Origin: JAJXWB01 sp037044955
GTDB lineage: Bacteria > Pseudomonadota > Alphaproteobacteria > Rhizobiales > Beijerinckiaceae
Assembly (NCBI GenBank): GCA_037044955.1
Contig: JBAOHX010000004.1
Coordinates: 1 to 64,000, forward strand
Direction: 5' to 3'
Length of the DNA stretch: 64,000 nucleotides
Part shown: positions 18,391 to 27,332 of the stretch, piece by piece
How the letters are laid out: the number at the start of each line of letters is the position of its first letter
Numbering within the stretch: the stretch's first letter is position 1
Notes under the pieces: model-generated
Database searches by the model: none
What the model saw: only the letters and a program-made list of their open reading frames with translations
What the model was told of the DNA's origin: nothing
Translations under genes and position numbers: made by a program

Positions 18391-18600
18391 TCACGCGGCC
18401 GCCTGCTTGGCGGGGAAGCCCGCCGCCGTCAGCGCGGCGGCGATCGCCGCCGGATCGGCGGAGGTCTCGGCCGTCACGCGGCCCGTGGCGAGATCGACGG
18501 AAACCGTCGATGCGGCGTCCTGCTTCTGGATGATCTTTTCGACCGAGCGGGCGCAGCCGCCGCAGGTCATGCCGGACACGTCGAGCTGGAGTTTGGACAT
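18391..18600 (-). CDS. Heavy-metal-associated (CopZ-like) metallochaperone
   Basis: A 69-residue single HMA domain: LDVSGMTCGGCARSVEKII carries the GMTCxxC metal motif (Cys13 and Cys16), with the expected beta-alpha-beta-beta-alpha-beta length. Such proteins carry Cu(I), sometimes other thiophilic ions, to P-type ATPases. No ATPase is adjacent. Start chosen at 18600, preceded by AAGGGAG. Its upstream region mirrors that of fumC, transcribed the other way. Confidence 0.9.
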   Translation of the reverse strand: MSKLQLDVSGMTCGGCARSVEKIIQKQDAASTVSVDLATGRVTAETSADPAAIAAALTAAGFPAKQAAA

Positions 18601-18742
18601 CGGGCGCTCCCTTGCTGGCGCGAGATACATTCGTACTTCAATATATGTGAGCGCTGCCTCGAAGGGAATGGCGGCGCGGCGTCGCAGCGCTCGCCCGCTC
18701 CACGCTTTACGCCATATATGAGAGCGCAAGGGAGCGTCCGAC
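18601..18742. promoter_or_regulatory. Divergent regulatory region between copZ-like gene and fumC
   Basis: The two genes' ribosome-site regions are near-perfect inverted copies (18601-18615 against 18726-18740, 14 of 15 matching). In addition ATATATGTGAGCGC (18641-18654) recurs in direct orientation as ATATATGAGAGCGC (18714-18727). The paired sites could bind one regulator controlling both genes; the regulator is unknown. Confidence 0.45.
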
Positions 18743-20145
18743 ATGGCCGAAATGCGCAGGGAAACCGACAGTCTGGGCGAGATCGAGGTTCCCGCCGACA
18801 AGCTGTGGGGCGCGCAGACGCAGCGCTCGCTCGCCTATTTCTCGATCGGCCGCGAACTCATGCCGCGCGAGATGATCGGCGCCTACGCCATCCTCAAGAA
18901 GGCGGTCGCCAACGTGAATCGCGCCGGCGGTCGCCTGGGCGTCGAAGAGCATCGCCTCATCGTCCGGGCCTGCGACGAGATTCTCGAGGGCCGCCACGAC
19001 GACATGTTTCCGCTGCATGTCTGGATGACCGGCTCGGGCACGCAGTTCAACATGAACGTCAACGAGGTGATCGCCAATCGCTGCTCGCAGATCGCGGGCG
19101 AGCCATTGGGCGGCAAGCGGCCCGTGCATCCCAACGACCACGTCAACATGGCGCAGTCCTCGAACGACAATTTTCCGTCCGCCATGTACATCGCCGCCGC
19201 GATGGGCGTGCGCCAGCGGCTGATCCCCTCGCTGTGGCCTGCTGCGCGACGCCATCGACGCCAAGGCGCGCGGAATGGGCCGACATCGTCAAGATCGGCC
19301 GCACGCATCTGCAGGACGCCACGCCGCTGACCCTCGGGCAGGAATGGTCGGGCTATGCGGCCATGCTGTCCGACGGGATCGAACGGCTGGAGGCCGCGCT
19401 CGGCGGCGTCTTTCTGCTCGCGCTGGGCGGCACGGCGGTCGGCACCGGCGTCAATGCGCCGGCCGGTTTCGCCGAAGCCGCCGCCGCGGAGATCGCGAAG
19501 CTGACCGGGCTGCCCTTTGTCACCGCGCCGAACAAATTCGCCGCGCAGGGCGCGCACGACGCGCTCGTGCATCTCTCCGGCGCCTTGCGCACGCTGGCGG
19601 GCTCGCTCTTCAAGATCGCCAACGACATTCGGCTGCTGGCCTGCGGCCCGCGCGCGGGCCTCGCCGAACTCACGCTTCCGGCCAACGAGCCCGGGTCCTC
19701 CATCATGCCCGGCAAGGTCAATCCGACGCAGGCCGAAGCGCTGACCATGCTCGCCGTGCAGGTCATGGCCAACGATGTCGCAGTGGGTTTCGGCGGCGCC
19801 GGCGGCCATCTGGAGATGAACGTCTACAAGCCGCTCATCATCCACAACGTCATGCAGTCGATCGCGCTGCTTGCCGACGGCTGCGCGAACTTCCGCAGGT
19901 TCATGATCGAGGGAACGGCGCCCAACAGGAAGCGGATCGCCCGATATGTCGCCGATTCCCTCATGCTCGTGACCGCGCTCGCGCCCCTCATCGGCTACGA
20001 CAAGGCGTCGGCAATCGCCCATCTCGCCCTGCACGAGGATCTCACGCTGAAGGAGGCGGCGCTCAAGCTCGGCTACGTCTCCGAGGCCGACTTCGACCGG
20101 CTGGTGGACCCCGCGAAAATGCTCGGGCCGAACCTGCCCGCTTGA
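18743..20145 (+). CDS. fumC: Class II fumarate hydratase, frameshifted twice
   Basis: The joined protein has about 466 residues and shows the fumarase/aspartase family order: ADKLWGAQTQRSL near the start, MTGSGTQFNMNVNEV, IGRTHLQDATPLTLGQE (catalytic His region) and the family signature GSSIMPGKVNPTQAEALTM with the mobile-loop Ser. It interconverts fumarate and malate in the TCA cycle without an iron-sulfur cluster. Two shifts (near 19242, TGGCCTG, and near 19275, GCGGAATGG) are each one extra base; between them a short third frame reads LLRDAIDAKAR, exactly what homologues have. Divergent from the copper-chaperone-like gene. Confidence 0.93.
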
Positions 20146-20176
20146 CTTGCGCGCCTGCGCCCCGTAGCGCGCGGCC

Positions 20177-21079
20177 ATGAGCTTCAAACCCGTCTCCAGG
20201 CCGGTCGCCGGCCTCTCCGCCCTCGCCGCCGATTACGACGTGATCCTCTCCGACGTCTGGGGGGTGGTGCACGACGGGCGCACGCATACGCCGTCCGCCG
20301 CCGACGCCCTCACGCGCTTCCGGCAGAAGGGCGGCACGGTCGTGCTCATCACCAACGCGCCGCGCCCGCGCGCGCCGATCATGAAGATGCTCGACGATTT
20401 CGGCCTGCCGCGCGCAGCCTACGATTCCATCGTCTCCTCCGGCGACGTGACGGTCGATCTGATCTGCGCGCGCGGGCTCGCGCCGCTGCATCACATCGGC
20501 CCGCCGCGCGACCTCTCGCTGTTCGACACGGTCGCCGCGCGCATCGGCGAGAAGCCGCCGCTGCTGCCGCTGGCGCAAGCCGACTACGTCGTCTGCACCG
20601 GCCTGTTCGACGACTACGGCGATCCCGAGCCCTATCAGCCGACGCTCGTCGCCATGAAGGAGCGCGATCTCCCGCTGATCTGCGCCAACCCCGATATCGT
20701 CGTGCACGTCGGCGACGATCTCCTGTGGTGCGCCGGCGCGCTCGCCGAACGTTACGAGGGTCTCGGCGGGCGCGTCGTCATGGCCGGCAAGCCGCACGCC
20801 GTCATCTACGAGGCCGCGCTGAAGGAGGCCGAGCGCATTCGCGGCAAGTCGGTCGATCGCGCGAAGATTCTGGCGGTGGGCGACGGCCTGTTCACCGACA
20901 TCAGGGGCGCCGCCGCGCAGGGCTTCGACGCCTTGTTCGTGACCTCGGGCATCCACCGCGACGTGCTGCATCCGGCCGGCGACGTCGACGACTGGAGCGT
21001 GGACGAAGCGGCCTACCGCAATCTTCTGGCGGAAGTCGGCGCCGCGCCCGCTGCGCACCTGCGCGAACTCGTGTGGTGA
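20177..21079 (+). CDS. HAD-superfamily class IIA hydrolase (NagD-like, TIGR01459 type)
   Basis: A 300-residue phosphatase. Motif I DVILSDVWGVVHDG (first Asp about residue 26 as nucleophile), motif II LITNAPRPR, motif III Lys in VMAGKPHAVIYE and motif IV ILAVGDGLFTDIRGA are all present, with a class IIA cap between motifs II and III. The DVWGVVHDG variant is typical of the alphaproteobacterial TIGR01459 group, whose substrate is not known. Starts 31 bases after fumC and may be co-transcribed. Intact. Confidence 0.88.
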   Translation: MSFKPVSRPVAGLSALAADYDVILSDVWGVVHDGRTHTPSAADALTRFRQKGGTVVLITNAPRPRAPIMKMLDDFGLPRAAYDSIVSSGDVTVDLICARGLAPLHHIGPPRDLSLFDTVAARIGEKPPLLPLAQADYVVCTGLFDDYGDPEPYQPTLVAMKERDLPLICANPDIVVHVGDDLLWCAGALAERYEGLGGRVVMAGKPHAVIYEAALKEAERIRGKSVDRAKILAVGDGLFTDIRGAAAQGFDALFVTSGIHRDVLHPAGDVDDWSVDEAAYRNLLAEVGAAPAAHLRELVW

Positions 21080-21252
21080 TTTGAGCGTCGGCGCCGGCTC
21101 CACGCCTGCCCGCAGCCAGAAAAAATTTACTCTCTTCAGTCGCGTAGCCCGGAAATGGTCCGCGCGTGCCAGTTCGGCGCGGCGGTTTTTGCCATTTTGA
21201 TCGGGTCTGCAGGGTTCCGGCCGCCTCTGCGCATGTCACGCGAGAGAGATGC

Positions 21253-21456
21253 ATGCCTGAGCCAGCCGTCACGAATATTGCGCCTTGCCGCGCGTTTGCC
21301 GGAATTTTCAAATCTCGGAATCGGCCCGAGACGCGGCGTCCGTTCCTGCGTTCGGACAACGGCGCCGTCGCGGTGATTTTCGCGGTTGCGCTCGCGCCGC
21401 TCGCGCTGTCGGTCGGCGTCGCGGTCAATTATTCGCGCATGACCGCGCTTCTCTGA
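21253..21456 (+). pseudogene. N-terminal remnant of a TadE/TadG-like pilus-assembly protein
   Basis: About 67 codons from the ATG at 21253. RSDNGAVAVIFAVALAPLALSVGVAVNYSRMTALL is the conserved N-terminal Tad-pseudopilin-like helix (basic, then GAVAVIFAVALAPL, then Asn/Asp-Tyr-Ser). A TGA follows at once, where intact TadG proteins continue for some 350 residues. The reading frame of the next fragment begins exactly at this break. Interpreted as a deletion scar; a genuine 67-residue membrane peptide is less likely. Confidence 0.6.
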
Positions 21457-21476
21457 TTTTTCATATCGGATTCGCC

Positions 21477-21827
21477 ATGGTGGATTTCGTGGAAGGCGAG
21501 GCGTTCGCGACCGTCAGCAACCATGTGCGCGCGCTGGTGAGATGGCATTTCCTGATCGAGCTCGATGACGACGAACGCAGGCTCGCGCGGCTGATCGCGC
21601 ACATGGGCGAGGCCAATCGCGTCGGCGACAAGGACGAAGCCATCGTGCAGATGACGCAGGAGGAGCTGTCGCGCCTGGGCTTCGGCGCGCGCCATCGCGC
21701 CCGGCGCGGGCTCAAGAGCCTGCAGGACCAGGGCTTGATCGAATTGCAATACGGGCAGATTTTCATTCCATCCGTCGCTCGTTTGCGCGAGTACGGCTTC
21801 GACGGGTCGATCCTGCCGCTGCCCTGA
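21477..21827 (+). pseudogene. C-terminal remnant of a Crp/Fnr-type regulator (winged helix only)
   Basis: The 116 codons from 21477 encode an ERRLARLIAHM helix followed by MTQEELSRLGFGARHRARRGLKSLQDQGLIEL, the helix-turn-helix and wing of Crp/Fnr regulators. The cyclic-nucleotide-type sensor domain (about 130 residues) is missing. It could be translated as a stand-alone DNA-binding protein, since the frame is open and an ATG is available, but no clear ribosome site precedes it. It abuts the truncated Tad fragment, so one deletion may have removed both missing parts. Confidence 0.6.
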
Positions 21828-21930
21828 TGCGGAATGAAACGCCGCCGATCTCACGGATGCGCTCGCTTGCCTGCTTCCGGCTTCGAAAAATGTCGTATGC
21901 TGCGTCGCCCGCCCTCTTGCCGACCGATCC

Positions 21931-23112
21931 ATGCCCCGCCGTCTGCTCGCGCCCGCCGCCCTCGTCCTCATCTGCGGTTTCGTCGTTCTCTTCATCGGCG
22001 GCGGCACGCGCTTCGCCATCGGCCTGACGCTCAAGCCCATCGTCGATGAGTTCGGCTGGCCGCGCGGCGCGCTGGGCGTGGCGGTCGCGGTGTTCCAGGT
22101 CGTCTCGGCGCTCGCCATGTTCTGGGCGGGCCGGCTCGCCGACCGCCGCAGCCCGCGCCTCGTGCTGGGCCTCGGCCTGCTGCTCGCCGGCGTCGGCATC
22201 GGGCTGATGGGATTCGTCGCGCAACCCTGGCACGCCGTCCTGCTCTATGGCGTGATCTACGGGCTCGGCAATGGCGCGGCCTCGCTCATCCCCGTCGGCG
22301 TCATGGTCACGCGCGCCTTTCCCGTGCGCACCGGCATGGTCAACGCGGCCGTTACGTCCGGCATGAGCGTCGGCCAGCTCGTGATGATCGCCGGGCTCGC
22401 CGCTTTGCTCGCCGCGCTCAGTTGGCGCACGCTGTTCTTCGGCCTCGGTCTCGCGCATCTCGTGCTGGGTCTGCTGCTGCTCGCCGTGCTGCCGAAGTCG
22501 GATGCGAGCGCGGCGCGCGCCGCGCAACCGGCGGATGGGCTCGGCGTACGAGACGCCATGCGCACGCCGCGCATGTGGCTCCTGCTCGCCATCTACGCCA
22601 TCTGCGGCTTCGACGATTTCTTCGTCGCCACCCATGTCGTCGCCTTCGCGCAGGATCGCGGCGTGGACGCGCTCGTCGCCGGCAACCTGCTCGCCTTGAT
22701 GGGCCTCACCGGCCTGATCGGCGTGGTGGCGGGCGGAATCATGAGCGACCGCGTCGGCCCGGTCTGGCCGACCGCGCTGTCGTTTCTCGCGCGCGTGGCG
22801 GTGTTCGGGCTGATCTGGGCCGACCAGTCGCCGCTGTCGGTCGCGGTCTTCGCGCTCGTCTTCGGCGCGACCTTTCTCGTGACCGCGCCGCTCACGGTGG
22901 TGCTGGCGGCCAATTTCTTCGGCGCGCGGCATCTGGGCGCGCTCACCGGCCTCATCACCATGGTGCACCAGATCTTCGGCGGCCTCGGCGCCTGGCTCGG
23001 CGCGGCGATCTTCGACGCGACAGGCGGATACGGAAACGCTTTCGCCATCATGTGCGCGCTGTCGGCGCTCGCGCTCGCGCTCTGCATTCCGCTCGCCCGC
23101 ATCAGGCGTTAG
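21931..23112 (+). CDS. MFS transporter, monocarboxylate/oxalate-formate antiporter-like
   Basis: An intact 393-residue protein with twelve predicted membrane helices. The GGGTRFAIGLTLKPIVDEFGWPRGALG start and the ADRRSPRLVLGLGLLLAG loop between helices 2 and 3 are typical of the MCT/OFA-like MFS group, with EFGWxR characteristic. Substrate probably a small organic acid, by family only. Downstream of the deletion scar and not obviously part of an operon. Confidence 0.83.
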   Translation: MPRRLLAPAALVLICGFVVLFIGGGTRFAIGLTLKPIVDEFGWPRGALGVAVAVFQVVSALAMFWAGRLADRRSPRLVLGLGLLLAGVGIGLMGFVAQPWHAVLLYGVIYGLGNGAASLIPVGVMVTRAFPVRTGMVNAAVTSGMSVGQLVMIAGLAALLAALSWRTLFFGLGLAHLVLGLLLLAVLPKSDASAARAAQPADGLGVRDAMRTPRMWLLLAIYAICGFDDFFVATHVVAFAQDRGVDALVAGNLLALMGLTGLIGVVAGGIMSDRVGPVWPTALSFLARVAVFGLIWADQSPLSVAVFALVFGATFLVTAPLTVVLAANFFGARHLGALTGLITMVHQIFGGLGAWLGAAIFDATGGYGNAFAIMCALSALALALCIPLARIRR

Positions 23113-23178
23113 CGCCGGCGGTCGAAAGGCGCGTCGGCGGCCCTAGTTACGTGCGGCCAGCAATCGAACGAGGCCGCG

Positions 23179-23655
23179 ATGACCAGGAACACGATCTGCG
23201 TCTGGTACGACAAGGGCGCCGAAGAGGCCGCCAATTTCTACGCCGAAACCTTTCCCGACAGCCGCGTCGTCGGCGTTCACCTCGCCCCCTCCGACTTTCC
23301 CAGCGGCAAGAAGGGCCAGGTCATCACGGTGGAATTCACCGTCGTCGGCGTGCCCTGCGTCGGCCTCAACGGCGGCCCGATGTTCAAGCACACGGAGGCC
23401 TTCTCCTTCCAGATCTCGACGCAGGACCAGGCCGAGACCGACCGCTACTGGAACGCCATCGTCGGCAATGGCGGGGCCGAAAGCGCCTGCGGCTGGTGCA
23501 AGGACAAGTGGGGCGTCAACTGGCAGATCACGCCGAAAGTCCTGACCGACGCGCTCGCCGCCGGCGGCGCGGCGGCCAGGAACGCCTTCGAGGCGATGAT
23601 GCACATGAAGAAGATCGACGTCGCCGCGATCGAGGCGGCGGTGCGCGGGGCATGA
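23179..23655 (+). CDS. VOC-family protein (PhnB / 3-demethylubiquinone methyltransferase-like domain)
   Basis: A 158-residue protein of the glyoxalase-fold family PF06983: ICVWYDKGAEEAANFYAETFPDSRV, FTVVGVPCVGLNGGPMFKHTEAFSFQI and the closing CGWCKDKWGVNWQITPKVL are diagnostic. These small proteins are widespread, often misnamed methyltransferases, and their reaction is unknown. Followed 22 bases later by the DUF1428 gene on the same strand, a pairing found in other proteobacteria. Intact. Confidence 0.88.
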   Translation: MTRNTICVWYDKGAEEAANFYAETFPDSRVVGVHLAPSDFPSGKKGQVITVEFTVVGVPCVGLNGGPMFKHTEAFSFQISTQDQAETDRYWNAIVGNGGAESACGWCKDKWGVNWQITPKVLTDALAAGGAAARNAFEAMMHMKKIDVAAIEAAVRGA

Positions 23656-23677
23656 CGCAAGAGAATGGAGTGGTCGC

Positions 23678-24028
23678 ATGTATATCGACGGTTTCGTGGC
23701 TGCTGTGCCGACCGCCAATCGCGATAAATATCTCGCGCACGCCAGAGCGGCGGCGGTCGTCTTCAGGGAGGCCGGCGCGCTCAAAGTGACGGAATGCTGG
23801 GGCGACGACGTGCCCGAGGGCAAGCTGACGTCCTTTCCGATGGCCGTTCAGCGCAAGGACGACGAGACCGTGATCTTCTCCTGGATCGCCTGGCCCTCGC
23901 GCGCGGCGCGCGACAAGGGCATGAAGCAGGCGATGGAGGATCCGCGCCTCTCGCCGGAGAAAAACCCTATGCCCTTCGACGGCAAACGCATGATCTACGG
24001 CGGCTTTGAAGTGGTGCTTGACGTCTGA
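23678..24028 (+). CDS. DUF1428 family protein
   Basis: A 116-residue protein starting MYIDGFVAAVPTANRDKYLAHA and containing ECWGDDVPEGKLTSFPMAV and FSWIAWPSRAARD, the diagnostic segments of DUF1428 (ferredoxin-like dimeric alpha-beta barrel fold). Function unknown. Same strand and closely spaced behind the VOC gene, so probably one transcript. Intact. Confidence 0.9.
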   Translation: MYIDGFVAAVPTANRDKYLAHARAAAVVFREAGALKVTECWGDDVPEGKLTSFPMAVQRKDDETVIFSWIAWPSRAARDKGMKQAMEDPRLSPEKNPMPFDGKRMIYGGFEVVLDV

Positions 24029-24049
24029 CGCCGGAGCAATCCGCTCCAG

Positions 24050-24304
24050 CTATTTCGACAAGCCGCAAGTCACCTCGCCGCCGAAGCGTGCGTCCTGCTG
24101 CCAGCAGCCGGACTGGCGGCAGATCGACATCTTGCTGTCGCAATGCTTGCGTCGACAGACATCCGGCGGATCGCCTGCCAGATTGCTGGTGCATCTCTGC
24201 GAACAACGCGCGTGGGAAGAGGCGCAGGATTCCTTCGCCGCCGCGGGAAGCGTCATGCAAAAAGCGACAGCGGCGGTCGCCAGGATCGAAACTGCCAGTT
24301 TCAT
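24050..24304 (-). CDS. Small secreted cysteine-rich peptide (eight cysteines)
   Basis: An 84-residue protein with a signal peptide (MKLAVSILATAAVAFCMTLPAAAK, cleavage near AAA-K). The 60-residue mature part has eight cysteines spaced as in CASSHARCSQRC, DVCRRKHC, SICRQSGC and VTC, consistent with four disulfides in the periplasm or outside. GGAGAAGG lies 5 bases before the ATG. I do not recognise the family. It starts 39 bases after the stop of the TIR-STAND gene on the same strand, so both may share a transcript. Confidence 0.7.
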   Translation of the reverse strand: MKLAVSILATAAVAFCMTLPAAAKESCASSHARCSQRCTSNLAGDPPDVCRRKHCDSKMSICRQSGCWQQDARFGGEVTCGLSK

Positions 24305-24343
24305 GAAATCCTTCTCCAGCAAAATGTATTCATGCGCGATCCG

Positions 24344-27200
24344 CTACTCTAGCTCGCGCGCGACGCGAAACCCCAGCACTTTCGACTGCACATCCGCCTC
24401 GAGAGACATGCGCGCCGCCGAGCGGGCAAAGCGCGCCACGTCGGCCCAGGAGCCGCCGCGCGCCATCCTCTTCCGGCAATCGGCCTTGTCGATCCACGCC
24501 GAACCGTCGACCGGCGCGCCTTCGTAAGTGTCGTGCGCGCAATCCTCGACCCATTGATAGACGTTGCCGGACATGTCGAACAGGCCGAACCGATTGGGCT
24601 TGAGTTCGCCCGACCGGCGCCGTGCCGAGGCTGTCCCATTCGGTGCCGCAGCCGTCGCAGACGGCATTGCCGTCGCCGATTTCGTCTCCCCAGTAGAAGG
24701 CGCCCGTCGTCCCGGCGCGCGCGGCATATTCCCACTCGGCTTCGCTGAGCAGCCGGTACGTGCGGCCTGTCATCTGCGAGAGCCACGCGGCGTAGGATTT
24801 TGCGTCGTTCCAGCCGATATTGATGACGGGCCTCGTTCCCTCGCCGAAGCCGGCGCCGTCGACGGGGCGGCACGCGCCCATCGCAACGCAGGCGCTCCAC
24901 TCCTCGAACGTGACCGCATTCTTCGAGACCGCGAAACGCCGCGCGATCGCGACGGTATGCTGCGGCCCTTCGTTCGCATAGCGCTCGGCTTCGCCCTCTG
25001 GCGATCCCATTGCAAACCCGCCTGCGGGCAGGACGACCATCTCCGGACACGCGCTCCTGCATTCGCGCAACGCCTCGCCCGAAGCGAGCCGCCGCTCCTG
25101 ATCGGTCGTGAGCACGTGAGGGTCGAAGTTGGCGCTGCGGTAGGGGTAGACATGGCTGTACCAGCGCCATGCGCCGAGGATCGCGTCCTTGTAGACGATG
25201 GCGGCCGCGCTGCCGATCAGGAGAGCCGCGGCGAGAATTGCGACGCGCCGCCCCTTCCAGCGCTCGCTCGCTTCCTTGTTGCGGCAGGCGTCGATGTAGC
25301 GGCGGTCGAGCGCATCGAGGCTTGCGGCGAGATCGGGGCGATCGAGAATGCGCTCGACGGCGCTCAGGCGTTCCGCGCCATGCGTCAGCCAGGTCGGCGC
25401 CTGCGCGTTGGCCTGCCATTCGCGCGCCGCCCGCTTCAGCCCATCGAGCAAGGCGAGCTGGATCGCGTCGTCCGCCAGCCAGTTCTGCAGGAGCGGCCAT
25501 TGACGCAACAGCGCCTCGTGCGTCGGTTCGATGGTCGTTTCGCCGGTGTCCTTCGCCACGTCCGTCGACAGCAGCCGTTGCTCCACCAGGAGGTCGATCA
25601 GCGGTCGCGCGTCGGCGGGAATCTCGGAGACGCGGGCGACGCGGCGGCGCGGCGCCTTGGTGTCGGGGTCGATGCCCGCAAGCCACGGGATCAGGCCCCG
25701 CCGCAGCAGCGCCAGCCGCGCTTGCCGCTCGCCGGGAATGCGCGCGTCCTTGTCCGCCGCCTTGAACGCACGCTCGACGCCGGCCTCGATCGACCCGGCG
25801 ATGCGGCCGAGCTTCGCGTAGTGGGCGAGGGTCAGCCGGCCCGTCGTTCCGTATTCCTGATAGAGACGCTCGAGCGTGAACGCCAGCAGCGGCAGCGCAT
25901 CCTTCGCAACGCCCGTCTCGACATCGGCGAGCACCGCTTCGATCAGCGCTTCGTCGGCGTGGATCGCCCGTGGCGTGCCGTCGAGGCGCCGCAGCGGTCC
26001 CCTGACGATCTCGGCGTAGGAGCCCTTGGGCATCGGCGGCAGGCTCAGCGTCTCCTGATGCAGCCCGTCCAGTTCCGGCGCCGATTGCAGGCGATCGTAA
26101 TTGTCGGAGCGGATCGTGAAGACGCAGATGACGGCGGGACCGTCGCTGGCGGATAATTTGGCGAGCAATCGCAGGAAGTCTCGCGCCTCCTCCTGCGCCT
26201 CGACGAGAAACAATTCTTCGCTCTGGTCGACGGGGATCACCAGCGTCGGCGGCTTCGCCGGCGATGCGTCGTCGCCCGGCGGCGCCACCGCCGCCTGCAG
26301 GCGCGCCAGGAGAGCTTTCACGGCCGCCGCGCCGCTGGCGACGCACTCGCGCGCCTCGCCGCGCGCGATCGCGACCCCTGCCGCCTCGAAGGCGCCGGCG
26401 AGCGCGCTGACGAGCCCGGTCTCGCCGCTGATCGCCGCGCGTTCCGGGCGGATCGGAGGCAACGGAAGGAAGGTCTGCGCGTCGCGGCCGAGCCGCGGCG
26501 CGAGGCCTGCGCGCAGGAAGCTGGACTTGCCTGCGCCGGACGCCCCCAGGATGACCATCAGCCTCGGCGCCGCCGCCTCGGTGAGGCCGCGCAGCCGGTC
26601 GATCGCTTCGATGACCGGCGCCTCCCGGCCGAAGAAGATTCCGGCGTCGTCGGCTTCCAGCGGCCGCAGGCCGCGATAGGGCGCGCGCCTGGGGTCCGTT
26701 TCCGGCGGCCATGCGAAATAGCTGGCGTGGAGGCCAGCCCGCAGAAGGCCGGCCTTCAGCCGCGCCAGCCCCTCGCGGGAATAGGTGACATGCGCCTCTT
26801 CGCCCGAGACGGGCAGGGTGACGCGAAACTGCCGGTGGTCCCGGCCGGTCGCCAGATTGACCGCCTGCCAGTGGGCGGTCACATCCGCCGGCAGATCGGC
26901 GATCGACAACCCTTCCTCGATGAGAACGCCGAACAGGCGCTTGTTCAGCCGCCGCGCGAGCGTCAGCTCGTTGATGCACCAGCGCGACGCGAGCCATGAG
27001 CGGGATATGACGAACAAGACCGCTTCGCAGCGTCGCGCCGCCTCGTTCAGCGCACGCTCCCAGCGCTCCCCCGGGGCTATGCCGCGAACCGGATCGAGAT
27101 CGAGAAAGAGATTGGACAATCCCTCGCTGACAAGCCAGTCGCGCAAGGCGACGGTCGCGGCATTGTCGGCCGAGGAGTGGGAAATAAAGATCTGCGACAC
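24344..27200 (-). CDS. TIR - STAND NTPase (nSTAND1) - transmembrane - FGE-fold protein, one frameshift
   Basis: About 950 residues after repairing one extra base near 24615; GTG start at 27200. Residues 1-135: TIR domain with FISHSS (5-10) and SRWCINEL, Glu78 in the position of the bacterial TIR NADase glutamate. 174-203: PYRGLRPLEADDAGIFFGRE, hallmark of nSTAND1. Walker A GASGAGKSS (219-227), Walker B-like LVIPVDQSEEL (320-330), then helical STAND modules to about 640 with EPTHEALLRQWP. One membrane helix at 652-670. 717-end: formylglycine-generating-enzyme/SUMF fold (MVVLPAGGFAMGSPEGE, EAEWEYAARAGT, GNVYQWVEDC, ARGGSWADVARFARSAAR, GFRVARE). The enzyme's catalytic cysteines near GGSW are absent, so this domain probably binds rather than modifies. 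Likely a signalling or defence (NAD-depleting) switch with an extracytoplasmic C-type-lectin-like sensor; function inferred. Confidence 0.85.
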
Positions 27201-27332
27201 AAATTGCCCCCACGACAGGCGCGCCTGCCGTCATTCCATCCTATTGGGGGGATTGGGACGTGTCACCGCAGGGCGCTTGCGCCGCGCGATCCTCGCATTC
27301 GCGTCGATCGTCCGCGCAGCTTGCCCGCGCCG

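Noticed and set aside
21166..21252. Upstream extension of the Tad-like fragment to an ATG at 21166
   Set aside because: The extra residues (MPVRRGGFCHFDRVCRV) do not resemble Tad proteins, and no ribosome site is seen; the ATG at 21253 gives the usual basic N-terminus before the helix.
24400..25060. Active formylglycine-generating enzyme (sulfatase maturation)
   Set aside because: The catalytic cysteines expected after GGSW are replaced (ADVARFARSAAR), and the domain is fused to a TIR-STAND protein; a binding role is more likely even though a sulfatase-fold gene exists at 2.8-4.7 kb.
24349..27234. A second frame of about 960 codons overlapping the TIR-STAND gene
   Set aside because: Arg/Ala/Gly-rich shadow translation without motifs; only the last part of this reading is used by the real protein's neighbourhood through the frameshift, and the TIR-STAND frame holds all conserved motifs.
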